Positions 47,657 through 56,807 of a stretch of 64,000 bases of DNA are shown piece by piece; the stretch's first letter is position 1; the number at the start of each line of letters is the position of its first letter. Where the stretch lies: assembly GCF_004340205.1 (NCBI RefSeq), contig NZ_SLWB01000001.1, positions 62,001-126,000 of the forward strand, in the 5' to 3' direction. This DNA comes from Acetobacteroides hydrogenigenes. Lineage in GTDB: Bacteria > Bacteroidota > Bacteroidia > Bacteroidales > ZOR0009. The notes below the pieces were generated by a model. That model was not told the DNA's origin, made no database searches, and saw only the letters and a program-made list of their open reading frames with translations. A program made the position numbers and the translations under genes.

Positions 47657-48784
47657 CTACACCTCCACCTTCTCGGCCACGCGCAAGAAGCTGCGGTAGC
47701 TGCTGAAGCCGGCCATCTCCGAGAGCTCGAGCTTGCTCCGTCCCTCGTTGGCGGGGTCGGCCAGCAGCTGCTGGTACTCCTGCAGGCGGCGCTGGTTGAT
47801 GTAGGCGCTAAAGTTGACCCCATACTCGGAGTTGACGAACGCGGAGATGTAGGTACGGTTGACCCCCAGCGCCTCCACCAGGTCGGTAATCTTGAGGTTG
47901 GGGTTCAGATAGGGGCGCTCAGCCTGCATGTACTCCTCGAAGCTCTCGCGGGTGAGCTGGCTCTTCTTCGGCAGTGCTGTACTATCATACTCGGAGGTAT
48001 GCCCCCCCAGCAGCGGAGGCTCGTCCTCCACAATCGTTACATAGTGCCCCGCAAGCACGTAGTAGCAGAGGTAGCAGTACTGAACCAGCAGCACCACGAC
48101 GTGGATGCCCATTACGAAGGAGTTCAGTACGGTGTTGCGCGAGTAGATGAGCGTTAGGGAGGGGATAACGAACAGGAGAACCGAAAGAATGAGAAACCCC
48201 AGCACCCATCGTAGCAGGTTGGGATGCCCGCTGGCGTGAGCGGCAACAAAGCGTCGGTAGCGCGCTAGCCGACCAAATGCCAGCATGGTGTACACTACCG
48301 TAAAGACCAGCCGCACGACCATCTTGCTGTTGGAGTAGAAGAAGAAGAGGCGCTCGCTCCCGTTATACTCGCCGCGGCCCATCACCACCCGCAGCTGCTC
48401 GGCCTCGGGCGTTACCAGCTGCAGCACCAGCAGGCCCAGCGTGATAAGGCCCGGCAGCAGGTAGTGCCACCACGAAAAGCGCTCGGACGCGTCGATGCGC
48501 GTAACCTTAAAGATGAAGCCGTAGAAGTACACCTGGATGAGCATAAACGCCAGGTAGGAAAGCCAGTTAATGCGGACGAAAATCTCTGGAACATGAAAGT
48601 AGAGCAGCAGGGTTACCCAGCTAACCAGCGTGCTGCCAAAGTAGAGGAACACCCTCGAGCGAAGCCGCCACTCCCCCGTTCCACCGCGCATGGTGTCGAA
48701 GGTAAGGATCAGCAGCGCAGCAAACGAGGTAATAGCCGGAGCCAGAATTATAAAAAGAGCGTAAAGGTTTTCGAGTGATATCAT
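47657..48784 (-). CDS. seven-TM membrane protein with C-terminal AraC-type HTH (regulator)
   Basis: 375 aa. Seven hydrophobic helices fill residues ~4-245 (for example LFIILAPAITSFAALLILTF and YLAFMLIQVYFYGFIFKV). A cytoplasmic AraC-family HTH follows: ITDLVEALGVNRTYISAFVN, FSAYINQRRLQEYQQLL and LELSEMAGFSSYRSFLRV. It ends soon after the second helix pair, as in many Bacteroidota members of this class. The gene is divergent from the giant protein at 49029 (244-bp gap with the 34-bp palindrome) and lies between the two paralogous units, so it is the best candidate to control both. Confidence 0.88.
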   Translation of the reverse strand: MISLENLYALFIILAPAITSFAALLILTFDTMRGGTGEWRLRSRVFLYFGSTLVSWVTLLLYFHVPEIFVRINWLSYLAFMLIQVYFYGFIFKVTRIDASERFSWWHYLLPGLITLGLLVLQLVTPEAEQLRVVMGRGEYNGSERLFFFYSNSKMVVRLVFTVVYTMLAFGRLARYRRFVAAHASGHPNLLRWVLGFLILSVLLFVIPSLTLIYSRNTVLNSFVMGIHVVVLLVQYCYLCYYVLAGHYVTIVEDEPPLLGGHTSEYDSTALPKKSQLTRESFEEYMQAERPYLNPNLKITDLVEALGVNRTYISAFVNSEYGVNFSAYINQRRLQEYQQLLADPANEGRSKLELSEMAGFSSYRSFLRVAEKVEV

Positions 48785-48902
48785 AGGTTAGCCGCCCAAT
48801 AAAAAGAGGAGCAAATGTACCAAATCTGCCAGCATAAGCCTTCACGCGCAAACCCTAAAAATCCTTAGGGGATACGAATTTCACCGCTTTCTTTCAGCCA
48901 GT

Positions 48903-48936
48903 CGCCAAATCGTAAGCTGATTTTTACGATTTGGCG
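48903..48936. promoter_or_regulatory. 34-bp palindrome upstream of second giant surface protein (possible operator)
   Basis: CGCCAAATCGTAA, 8-bp spacer, TTACGATTTGGCG; arms identical to 40725-40758 and spacer differing slightly. It sits in the divergent promoter region shared with the AraC-type regulator gene, 92 bp before the start of the giant gene. Confidence 0.65.
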
Positions 48937-49028
48937 CCCCCATTTACGCCGCATTTGCCTCCTTTGCGCGAATTAAAGGGAGCGGTAGCTCCCATCTGTA
49001 GCATCGAAAACCAACAATCAAATAATAA

Positions 49029-52000
49029 ATGAAAAGATTTCTACTAATCCTAGCCCTATGGCTCTCCATTGTAGCCGGGGCAGTGGCGCAAACCGCCAAG
49101 CCGAACATCCTAATTATTACGGGATCTGGGACGATTGAAAAAGAGATCGCCGACAAGATGGAGGCCGAACTCTCCGACCGCTACAACATAACCAGACATT
49201 CTACAGGCAGTATTGCGCTGGATGGCTTCTCCCAAATCTACGATCTTCGAATAAACATTAACGATCATGATTACCCTCAAGCATGGCAGCGCGAGGCGTT
49301 TTTAAAATTTCTGAATGCCGCCAAGGGGAACTCCCTGTTTTTGCTGGGGGGGCCGATGTCGAACTACAACCTCCGCGGTGTGAGAATTAATAGTTTTATT
49401 ACGGAAGCAGGAGGAGGCCCCGTTAAGAACATCCAGAATGACAACCCCGGGGACCCCGAAATTCTGAAGGCTCCCTTTGCCTCCGGGCCAAACAGCTTAA
49501 CCACCATTTCGCTTGGCGAAAAAGGAGGAACTCCCCCCTTATCAGGTACGGGCACCTACTTATCCACCCACTCCGACGGCACACCAGGATGCGGGCTTTA
49601 CTTTGCCCAGAATACGCTTACCAACGCCCCCAACGGCTGCTTGGTAGTACTATACTCGTTCGCCCTTATGCGCGATAACGATGCCTTGCGGGCCAACATA
49701 GAGCACGTTATGGCTGCCGGCGGAACGCTGCCAGGCCCTACCGCCTCCAGCATCAGCCTGAGCGTTACCCCCAACCCTACTGCCAGGAGTAGTAAAGTAA
49801 CCTACACCGCCACCGTAACACCAGGAGCCACTGGATCCGTGATGTTTAAGAGGGGAAATGCCGAGAACCTAGTTTCGCTAAATAGTAATGGAACGGCCAC
49901 CTATGTAGGTAATACTCTACCATACGCTGGAACCATATCCATGACGGCTCAATACTACGGCGATGCAAACTATAACCCATCCGGCAAAGAGACAGTTAAT
50001 GTGGTTGTTTGCGGCACGCCAATGTACCCTACTGGTGTAACCGCCACCGCTGGCGATGGACAAGCCACCGTAAGCTTTACCCCACCAACAAGCGACGGCG
50101 GGGCGCCAATTATAAGCTACACGGTAACCGCCAGCCCAGGGAACATTACGGCAACGGGCACATCGAGCCCCATAACCATAACCGGGCTCACCAACGGAAC
50201 AGCCTACACCTTTAAGGTTAAGGCCAGCAACGGACCAAATACTAGCATGGATTCGCCCTCGTCGAATAGCGTAACGCCAATGCATACCTCCGTAGTTACA
50301 TACCCAACTGAAGCCCCCTACGGCACCGCTATAGGAGAGGGAGCGCTAAGCGCCACAGCCGACGTGCCGGGAACGTTTGACTACACCCCTGCCAAAGGCA
50401 CCATGCTGAACGTAGGAAATAACCAAGCGCTCAGCGTAACCTTTACTCCTACCGATAAAGGGAACACCACGGCCAGCAAAGCGGTAACCGTTAACGTAAC
50501 CAAGGCGCAGCTTACCGTTACTGCCAGCAGCCACATCATTACCAAGGGCGAGCCCATTCCGACACCGAACATTACCTACAGCGGATTCGTGAACGGCGAG
50601 GACGAGAGCGTGCTCGACATCAAGCCTACCGCTACCACCATCGCAACCAACACCAGCAACGCTGGCACCTACGATATCGTAGCAGCAAATGGTAGCGACG
50701 ACAACTACGAACTCGCCTATGTGAAGGGTACGCTTACCATCAGCAAGATTACCCCAACTATCACCTGGGCAGAGCCTGCCACCATCACCTACGGTACGCC
50801 AGTAAGCGACATGCAGTTCAACGCCACCGTAATGCACAACGGAGCGGCAGTGCCAGGTACGCTCACCTACACCACCGAGGGCAAAACCCTAAAGGCGGGC
50901 GATATTCTTGCCGCAGGCGATCACATCCTAAAGGTAACCTTTACCCCTACCGATGCGGTTAACTACAGCAGCGTGGAAAAAACCGTAAGCCTTACCGTAG
51001 AAAAGGCAACACCGACCATTACATGGGAAGCCCCATCGGCCATTACCTACGGAACGCCTGTTAGCAACGTGCAGCTTAGCGCCAACGTGTCGTTCAACGG
51101 AGCGACAGTGGCAGGTGCAACTTCCTACACCGATAACGGAAACGCCGTGAAGGAGGGCGATATACTTATCGCAGGCGAGCACATCCTAAAGGCAACCTTT
51201 ACCCCTACCGATGCAGCCAACTACATTAGTATTGAGAAAACCGTAAGCCTTACCGTAGAAAAGGCTACACCGACCATTACATGGGAAACGCCTTCGTCCA
51301 TTACCTACGGAACGCCTGTTAGCAACGTGCAGCTTAGCGCCAACGTGTCGTTCAACGGAGCGGCAGTGGTAGGAGCAACTTCCTACACCGACAACGGAGA
51401 CGCCGTGAAGGAGGGCGATATACTTATCGCAGGCGAGCACATCCTAAAGGCAACCTTTACCCCTACCGATGCAGCCAACTACATTAGCATTGAGAAAACC
51501 GTAAGCCTTACCGTAGAAAAGGCTACACCGACCATTACCTGGGAAGCCCCATCGACCATTACCTACGGAACAAAACTGGACGACGAACAACTCCGCGCCA
51601 CCGCCGATGCAGAGGGAACCTTTACCTACACCCCTGCAACAGGAACCGTGCTGAACGCAGGGCTAGATCAAACGCTCAGCGCGACCTTTACCCCTACCGA
51701 TAAGGTCAACTACAACGAAGTTACAAAGACAGTAGCCATCACCGTAGGCAAGGTGCCGCTTACCGCTACCGCCACCAGCTACAGCATCCGCGAGGGAGAG
51801 GCCATTCCAGCCCTAGGCGTTACCTACAAAGGGTTCGTGAACGGAGATACCGAGGCGGTGCTCGACACCAAGCCTACCGCAACCACCACCGCAACCGCTA
51901 CCAGTCCTACTGGAGTTTACGATATTACGGTAGCAGGCGGTGCCGACGATAGCTACGAGTTCGCCTACGTTGCCGGCAAGCTTACCATATCGAACCCAAT

Positions 52001-52781
52001 TGTGGTGAATGCGCTAAAGGCTCCACAGCCAGCCTGCGAGGGCGACAAGCTAAGCCTTGCCTACACCCTTACCAGCGGCAGGCCTACCGAGTACCAGATC
52101 GTATTCGACGCCAAGGCCCTAACGGCAGGCTTCAGCAACAGCGGCTACGCTGCGCTGCCTACCGATGACGGTACCGTTTCCTTCAGCATACCCGCAAGGG
52201 TGACCGACGGCACCTACCAGGCCACGCTGCAGCTTCGCGACGGTTACGGCAACATCAGCGAACCAGCAGCCTTCCAGGTAACCGTTAACGTATCGGCTGA
52301 CGTCATCGTTCCCAAGTTTGGCAGCGTGGTGCTGATCGACAACCACAATGGCCGCTTTACCGGCTACCAGTGGTACAAGAACGGTAGCGCCATAGGCGGG
52401 GCTACCAGCCAGTTCTATAAGGACCCCAACGGTCTTAGCGGAACCTACTACGCGCAGCTAAAAACGGCAACGGGACAAACCGTGAACACCTGCTCCAAGG
52501 CGCTAAGCATAAAGAAGAGCGCACAGGCTAGCGTGAGCGTTTACCCCAACCCTGCCCGTGCAGGACAGGAGCTCACCGTTAAGCTTTCTGGCTTCGCCGA
52601 CGAGGAGCTGCAGGGCGCCGTGCTAACGGTGTACAGCACCCAGGGCGTACCCGTGCTCACCTCGCGTAAGGTGGAGCAGGAAAACCGCATCACCCTGTCG
52701 GGAACCGACGGCGTGTACATGGGCCGCATCGCCACCGCCGATGGGCAGGTGCTCACCTTTAAGGTGGTTTTGGCCAACTAA
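49029..52781 (+). CDS. large multidomain surface protein, T9SS type A sorting domain (paralogue)
   Basis: 1250 aa. Signal peptide MKRFLLILALWLSI... cut after GAVAQ, here without the second hydrophobic segment. A KPNILIITGSG domain (~23-235) with SQIYDLRI and ITEAGGG, homologous to the two KPDVL domains of the first protein. Ig-like (~240-330), FN3 (~334-415), then MBG/YGT repeats (~420-985), two of which are almost identical 86-residue copies. The last ~350 residues are the same as in the first protein: CEGDKLSLAYTLTSG module and T9SS sorting domain (VSVYPNP, ending VVLAN). Expected to be T9SS-secreted and surface-attached. Followed by barrel gene copy 2. Confidence 0.88.
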   Translation: MKRFLLILALWLSIVAGAVAQTAKPNILIITGSGTIEKEIADKMEAELSDRYNITRHSTGSIALDGFSQIYDLRININDHDYPQAWQREAFLKFLNAAKGNSLFLLGGPMSNYNLRGVRINSFITEAGGGPVKNIQNDNPGDPEILKAPFASGPNSLTTISLGEKGGTPPLSGTGTYLSTHSDGTPGCGLYFAQNTLTNAPNGCLVVLYSFALMRDNDALRANIEHVMAAGGTLPGPTASSISLSVTPNPTARSSKVTYTATVTPGATGSVMFKRGNAENLVSLNSNGTATYVGNTLPYAGTISMTAQYYGDANYNPSGKETVNVVVCGTPMYPTGVTATAGDGQATVSFTPPTSDGGAPIISYTVTASPGNITATGTSSPITITGLTNGTAYTFKVKASNGPNTSMDSPSSNSVTPMHTSVVTYPTEAPYGTAIGEGALSATADVPGTFDYTPAKGTMLNVGNNQALSVTFTPTDKGNTTASKAVTVNVTKAQLTVTASSHIITKGEPIPTPNITYSGFVNGEDESVLDIKPTATTIATNTSNAGTYDIVAANGSDDNYELAYVKGTLTISKITPTITWAEPATITYGTPVSDMQFNATVMHNGAAVPGTLTYTTEGKTLKAGDILAAGDHILKVTFTPTDAVNYSSVEKTVSLTVEKATPTITWEAPSAITYGTPVSNVQLSANVSFNGATVAGATSYTDNGNAVKEGDILIAGEHILKATFTPTDAANYISIEKTVSLTVEKATPTITWETPSSITYGTPVSNVQLSANVSFNGAAVVGATSYTDNGDAVKEGDILIAGEHILKATFTPTDAANYISIEKTVSLTVEKATPTITWEAPSTITYGTKLDDEQLRATADAEGTFTYTPATGTVLNAGLDQTLSATFTPTDKVNYNEVTKTVAITVGKVPLTATATSYSIREGEAIPALGVTYKGFVNGDTEAVLDTKPTATTTATATSPTGVYDITVAGGADDSYEFAYVAGKLTISNPIVVNALKAPQPACEGDKLSLAYTLTSGRPTEYQIVFDAKALTAGFSNSGYAALPTDDGTVSFSIPARVTDGTYQATLQLRDGYGNISEPAAFQVTVNVSADVIVPKFGSVVLIDNHNGRFTGYQWYKNGSAIGGATSQFYKDPNGLSGTYYAQLKTATGQTVNTCSKALSIKKSAQASVSVYPNPARAGQELTVKLSGFADEELQGAVLTVYSTQGVPVLTSRKVEQENRITLSGTDGVYMGRIATADGQVLTFKVVLAN
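51003..51518 (+). repeat. two adjacent 258-bp (86-codon) MBG repeats
   Basis: Segments 51003-51260 and 51261-51518 differ by only a few bases (for example GAAGCCCCATCGGCC against GAAACGCCTTCGTCC). More diverged units precede and follow. Such near-identity points to recent unequal crossing-over or slippage, a source of length variation in the protein. Confidence 0.92.
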
Positions 52782-53784
52782 ACGTAAAGGGATGGGCGGC
52801 GCTGCCGCTCATCCTTCAAACTAAAAAGAGTAAAATGATGATAAAAGAGATCCTTATAGCCGCACTGGCGCTCGGCGCCACCGCTGCGGCGCAGGCCCAG
52901 AAGGGAGACACGTTCCTCTCGCTTAGCGCGGGCGGCGGCCTCCACCAGCTGGGCTACAGCATCGACAACGGCAGTCGTAAAGGGAATGCCGGATTTACCC
53001 TTGGCGCGGGGTACACCTACTTCCTCAGCGCCAGCTGGGGCATCAGCACGGGCGTGGGCGTGCAATCGTTCAAGGCGACCGCCACGCTGAACGCCCTAAC
53101 CAAGACCCCCAGCGTGGATGCCGAGGGCGACGCCTACGAGCTCCGCACCCGCTACAGCGGCTGGAAGGAGGAGCAGCGCGCTACCCTAATCGATATTCCC
53201 TTTGCGGCCACCTACCGACATGCGCTAAACCCTAAGGTTGGGCTGATGGCCTCGGCGGGCATCAAGCTCTCCATCCCAACCAAGAGCCGCTACAAGGCCA
53301 CAGGCGGCACCATTACCACCACGGGCTACTACAGCCAGTGGGACGTGGAGCTGGGCGACCTACCCGAGCAGGGGCTAAGAACGTACGGAGATAGGCCCTC
53401 GGACGACATCACCCTCCGCGCCACCGTAGCGCTGCTGGCCGATGCCGGAGCTACCTACCAGTTTACCGATGCCATCAGCCTGTACGGCGGCGCCTACGCC
53501 AGCTACGGCCTAGGCAGCATGCTCAAGGCCGACAACAAGCCCATTTACCTAAAGGACGGCACCTACAACGGCCTATTTGCCTCCGATGGCGTGGGCAAGG
53601 TTAGGCCACTTGCCGTGGGTGTTAAGCTGGGCGTGGTGTGGAACTTTATGAAATGAGATTTTAGACGTTAGACATTAGACGCTAGATGGTGATGCTTGAT
53701 ATTTTGAGGAAGGACGATTAGGCGTACTTCTAAAATCTAATATCTAGCATCTAATGTCTAATATCTAGCACATCCATACAATGA
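51725..53784 (+). repeat. 2.05-kb direct duplication, copy 2
   Basis: Counterpart of 45366-47416. In-frame in the second giant protein, continuing through its barrel gene and about 125 bp beyond. The left boundary falls inside an MBG repeat, where the two proteins switch from clearly different to nearly identical sequence within a few codons. Confidence 0.95.
52835..53656 (+). CDS. outer membrane beta-barrel protein, copy 2
   Basis: 273 aa, almost identical to the protein at 46476-47297, with the same 53-bp spacing to the giant gene upstream. Distinguishing residues: Tyr in DAYELR, Phe in YQFTDA, Asp-Gly in SDGVGK and Val in GVVWNF. Signal peptide and strand pattern are the same. Conservation of the pair suggests the barrel works with the surface protein encoded just before it. 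Confidence 0.88.
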   Translation: MMIKEILIAALALGATAAAQAQKGDTFLSLSAGGGLHQLGYSIDNGSRKGNAGFTLGAGYTYFLSASWGISTGVGVQSFKATATLNALTKTPSVDAEGDAYELRTRYSGWKEEQRATLIDIPFAATYRHALNPKVGLMASAGIKLSIPTKSRYKATGGTITTTGYYSQWDVELGDLPEQGLRTYGDRPSDDITLRATVALLADAGATYQFTDAISLYGGAYASYGLGSMLKADNKPIYLKDGTYNGLFASDGVGKVRPLAVGVKLGVVWNFMK

Positions 53785-53789
53785 AGAGA

Positions 53790-53820
53790 GCGCAGACCAC
53801 AACAGTTTGCGCCTTTTTTT
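53790..53820 (+). terminator. terminator after barrel gene copy 2
   Basis: GCGCAGAC CACAACA GTTTGCGC followed by CTTTTTTT; same position relative to the gene as 47421-47453 but different inner sequence. Confidence 0.85.
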
Positions 53821-53851
53821 GTAACCTTGTAGCACCAAAAAACATCAGAAA

Positions 53852-54718
53852 ATGTGCAGATATTTCGTAATGCTAGCACTAGCCCTCTCGTGGGTAGCAG
53901 CTATCAGCCAGAGCAACTTAAAGGTATCAACGTTTAACATTCGTAACAGCGGCGCCAACGATGGCATCAACCGCTGGGAAAACCGCAAGACCATAGCGAC
54001 CGAGTTCATCAACACCGAAAAGCCCGATATTGTTGGGATGCAAGAGGTGCTTCAGGATCAACTCGAGTACCTAAACTCAAGCCTGAAAGACTACAGTTAC
54101 GTTGGTGTTGCCCGCGAGGATGGCAAGCAAAAGGGTGAGTACGCTCCAGTATTCTTTCGAAATGATCGCTTTACAGAAAAGAATCACCAGACCATCTGGC
54201 TATCGGAAACCCCATCGGTAGTTGGCAGCGTTGGCTGGGACGCTGCTCTAACACGCATTGCCACCATCGTTACGCTATACGACAAAAAAGCAAAGCAAGA
54301 GGTGACGGTTATTAATACCCACTTCGATCATATTGGGGTTAAAGCCCGCGAGGAGTCAATAAAGTTGATCCGCCAAAAGGTGAAGGAGATCGACGCGAAG
54401 AACTATATCGTAATGGGTGACCTGAACTCGCTGCCCAACGAGAGCGCCTACCTTACCGCCATCAAAGCGCTAGAGGGATTTCCTCCGCTTATTGATGTTC
54501 GTACTACAGCAAAAAACAGGATGGGGACATCGGATGACGGCATTACCTTCCACGAATACGGTAAGATCAGCAAAAACTACATTATCGACTACATCTTCAC
54601 CGGAAAGTCCTTCGAGACTAAAGACTATAGGGTAATGGCAACCAAGAAGGGTGACATATTTATCTCCGACCACTATCCGGTTGTTTCTACGCTACTCTAC
54701 AGGAAGAACAAGAAGTAG
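53852..54718 (+). CDS. secreted endonuclease/exonuclease/phosphatase family protein
   Basis: 288 aa with a signal peptide (~1-20, cut near AISQ). The fold signatures are KVSTFNIRN (first strand with the metal-site Asn), DIVGMQEVL (metal-binding Glu), INTHFDHIG (His), VMGDLNSLP (Asp/Asn) and ISDHYPVV (Asp-His pair). Such enzymes cleave phosphodiesters or phosphomonoesters of nucleic acids, sphingolipids or inositol phosphates. Many small exported Bacteroidota members are of unknown substrate. Single gene with a clear terminator. Confidence 0.88.
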   Translation: MCRYFVMLALALSWVAAISQSNLKVSTFNIRNSGANDGINRWENRKTIATEFINTEKPDIVGMQEVLQDQLEYLNSSLKDYSYVGVAREDGKQKGEYAPVFFRNDRFTEKNHQTIWLSETPSVVGSVGWDAALTRIATIVTLYDKKAKQEVTVINTHFDHIGVKAREESIKLIRQKVKEIDAKNYIVMGDLNSLPNESAYLTAIKALEGFPPLIDVRTTAKNRMGTSDDGITFHEYGKISKNYIIDYIFTGKSFETKDYRVMATKKGDIFISDHYPVVSTLLYRKNKK

Positions 54719-54748
54719 AAGCATCAAAAACCAATAATGCCTTAAACG

Positions 54749-54801
54749 AATACGGACAGCCGAGGTGAGAAATCACCGTTGACTGTCCGTATTGCTTTTT
54801 T
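54749..54801. terminator. terminator between exonuclease-family and GH16 genes
   Basis: AATACGGACAG / CTGTCCGTATT, an 11-bp perfect stem enclosing a smaller GGTGA..TCACC stem, then GCTTTTTTGG. Placed between convergent genes. Confidence 0.88.
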
Positions 54802-54811
54802 GGAGCTTAGG

Positions 54812-55621
54812 CTATTTCAGTCGGTATACCCGAACGTAATCTATGTAAAACTTTTGAGGGAAGATGCTATCGTCTATGGCACCACCCCACGAGCCACCAA
54901 CTGCGGTATTTATCAGCAGGTACATGGGCTTTTCGAAAATCTTGGGTAGGGCCGATGCTGGAGGAGTGAAGGTAAAGTATACATTATCGTCCACGAATAG
55001 CGAAATCGTATTGCCCCTGCGCTCTAAACCATACACATGAAAATTATCGTGCAGATCGTTAAAATGAAGCTTATCGCCCTTGCTGCTGTGGTGCGACTTG
55101 CTGGTAGATAAGGAATCGTACCAGTGAAGCGTTCCCCATACGGTGTTTGGAGTGTTGCCCACAAACTCCATGATATCCATCTCGCCACAGCGAGGCCATC
55201 CCACCTCGGGGCGGTTGCTACCCATCATCCAAATAGCTGGCCATATGCCCTTACCCTGGGGTAGCTTAGCCGACACCTCTATCCTAAAGTCGCCATCGAA
55301 CGAAGCCTTACCCAAGGTATTGATGCTTGCCGATGTGTAGTTAAACCCCTCGAAAGGTTCCTTTAACGATTCGATTACCAGATAACCGTTTTCGACATGG
55401 GCATTCTCGATTCGAGCATTGGTGTAGTACTGCTTCTCGTTGTTACGAATCAGCCCCACCTCGTAGCCCCACTTCTTAGGATCAGGCAGACCCTTATAGC
55501 TAAACTCGTCAGCCCAAATTAGCTTAGCCTTTGAGCGGCTAGCAACATTATGAGAGGAAGAGCACGATGCAAAAAGCGCAACCGTCCCTACCAATAGTCC
55601 ACATACAAGTCTATTATTCAT
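54812..55621 (-). CDS. GH16 family glycoside hydrolase lipoprotein (laminarinase/beta-glucanase-like)
   Basis: 269 aa. Lipoprotein signal with Cys20 (LFASC). The GH16 jelly roll starts at LIWADEFSYKG. The catalytic motif GEMDIMEFVG has the ExDxxE arrangement of nucleophile, assisting Asp and acid/base, with the beta-bulge Met. GIWPAIWMMG precedes it and YLLINTAVGGSWGG closes the fold. GH16 enzymes with this motif cut beta-1,3 or mixed beta-glucans; agarase or carrageenase activity is possible but less likely. Single gene, 94 bp from the kinase gene upstream. Confidence 0.92.
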   Translation of the reverse strand: MNNRLVCGLLVGTVALFASCSSSHNVASRSKAKLIWADEFSYKGLPDPKKWGYEVGLIRNNEKQYYTNARIENAHVENGYLVIESLKEPFEGFNYTSASINTLGKASFDGDFRIEVSAKLPQGKGIWPAIWMMGSNRPEVGWPRCGEMDIMEFVGNTPNTVWGTLHWYDSLSTSKSHHSSKGDKLHFNDLHDNFHVYGLERRGNTISLFVDDNVYFTFTPPASALPKIFEKPMYLLINTAVGGSWGGAIDDSIFPQKFYIDYVRVYRLK

Positions 55622-55715
55622 ACGAGTAAAAATTTAAAGCGGATCTAACCTGTAACAGTAAAATCCGCTTTATAAACTATCCTATCTATTAAAAAGTTTA
55701 AAGCACGGTGCTATG

Positions 55716-56807
55716 CTAGCACGAGTACTCCTTCGATACGCGCTCAACAACGCTGCGCATCTCGTCGAACTGCTCTTCGATACTGCTAAGCAGCTTGTAC
55801 TGTGCACGAGTTCTCTGAAGGTTGTGCTCCTTGTGCTTTACCTTATAGTAGTTATCGCCATCGATGTAGTCCATCAGGAAGCGAAGCACCTGCTCGTAGG
55901 TAATATACTTAGCCGAGAAGGCAAGGTACTCCAGCTCTGCATGAGTTAAGAAGCAGCTAGTTTGAGAAAGATATCCACGGGTGTACGCCTCGAAGATAGG
56001 CATACTCATTGTTACGTTATCAAGATTTTCATCATCCTCAAGACCTGTATTGGTGTACGAGCGAATGGCATCGCCAAAGTCGTTAAGACAGGTACTGTTG
56101 AGCACAGTATCGAGGTCGATTACGCAAAGCACCTCTTCGTTTTGGTCGAAAAGAATGTTGTTGATCTTGGTATCGTTGTGGGTAACTCGGGTAGGAATGG
56201 TCCCATCTTCCACCAACGACCAGAAGCGAAGCATCTCCTCGCGACGGCTTTCAACCCAGGCAATCTCGGTAGCAACGCTAGCCTTACGACCTACAGGGTC
56301 TTTTGCCAATACAGCATCCCACTGCTGAAAGCGGTAGCGAATGTTATGAAATCCGGGAAGAATGTCGGTAAGCGGAGTCTTTAAGTCGGACACCATTGCC
56401 TGAAACATACCAATACCTTTTCCACCTTGGAATGCCAACTCGGGAGTGCAAGCCGACTGGTAGGTAAGGTTATCCTTAATGTAAAGACATACCGCCCAAA
56501 ACTCGCCTTGCTCATCCTGATAGTACAGTTTACCATCGTGAGTAGGGATAACCGTCATCGCCTCGCGCATAGGATCACCTCCCCTTGCAGCCACCTTTGC
56601 CTTAATGTGATTGCACACTGCTTCAATATTATCCATCATTGCAGGTACGTTGGTAAAGATATTCTTATTCTTACGCTGCAACAGGTAGCTATCGGCATTG
56701 GTAGATATAATGTACGTATCGTTAATAAACCCCTCTCCAAGAGGTTTTACTTCAATAGGCGCACCATTTAGGGCAAACTGACTACTGATTGCCAAAAGTT
56801 CCTTCAT
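55716..56807 (-). CDS. phosphotransferase, N-acetylhexosamine 1-kinase (NahK)-like
   Basis: 363 aa APH-fold kinase. The catalytic loop VTHNDTKINNILF and the metal-binding VIDLDTVLN motif match the bifidobacterial NahK pattern, as do the N-terminal SSQFALNGA/PLGEGFINDTYI and the C-terminal HNLQRTRAQYKL. NahK phosphorylates GlcNAc or GalNAc at C1 for salvage from host glycans. The adjacent divergent GH31 gene could supply the sugar. Plain aminoglycoside-kinase annotation would be misleading. The exact sugar is not proven. Confidence 0.78.
   Translation of the reverse strand: MKELLAISSQFALNGAPIEVKPLGEGFINDTYIISTNADSYLLQRKNKNIFTNVPAMMDNIEAVCNHIKAKVAARGGDPMREAMTVIPTHDGKLYYQDEQGEFWAVCLYIKDNLTYQSACTPELAFQGGKGIGMFQAMVSDLKTPLTDILPGFHNIRYRFQQWDAVLAKDPVGRKASVATEIAWVESRREEMLRFWSLVEDGTIPTRVTHNDTKINNILFDQNEEVLCVIDLDTVLNSTCLNDFGDAIRSYTNTGLEDDENLDNVTMSMPIFEAYTRGYLSQTSCFLTHAELEYLAFSAKYITYEQVLRFLMDYIDGDNYYKVKHKEHNLQRTRAQYKLLSSIEEQFDEMRSVVERVSKEYSC

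Noticed and set aside
55716-56807. Aminoglycoside resistance kinase
   Set aside because: It has the general APH fold, but sequence features along the whole length follow NahK-type hexosamine kinases and the neighbour is a glycosidase.
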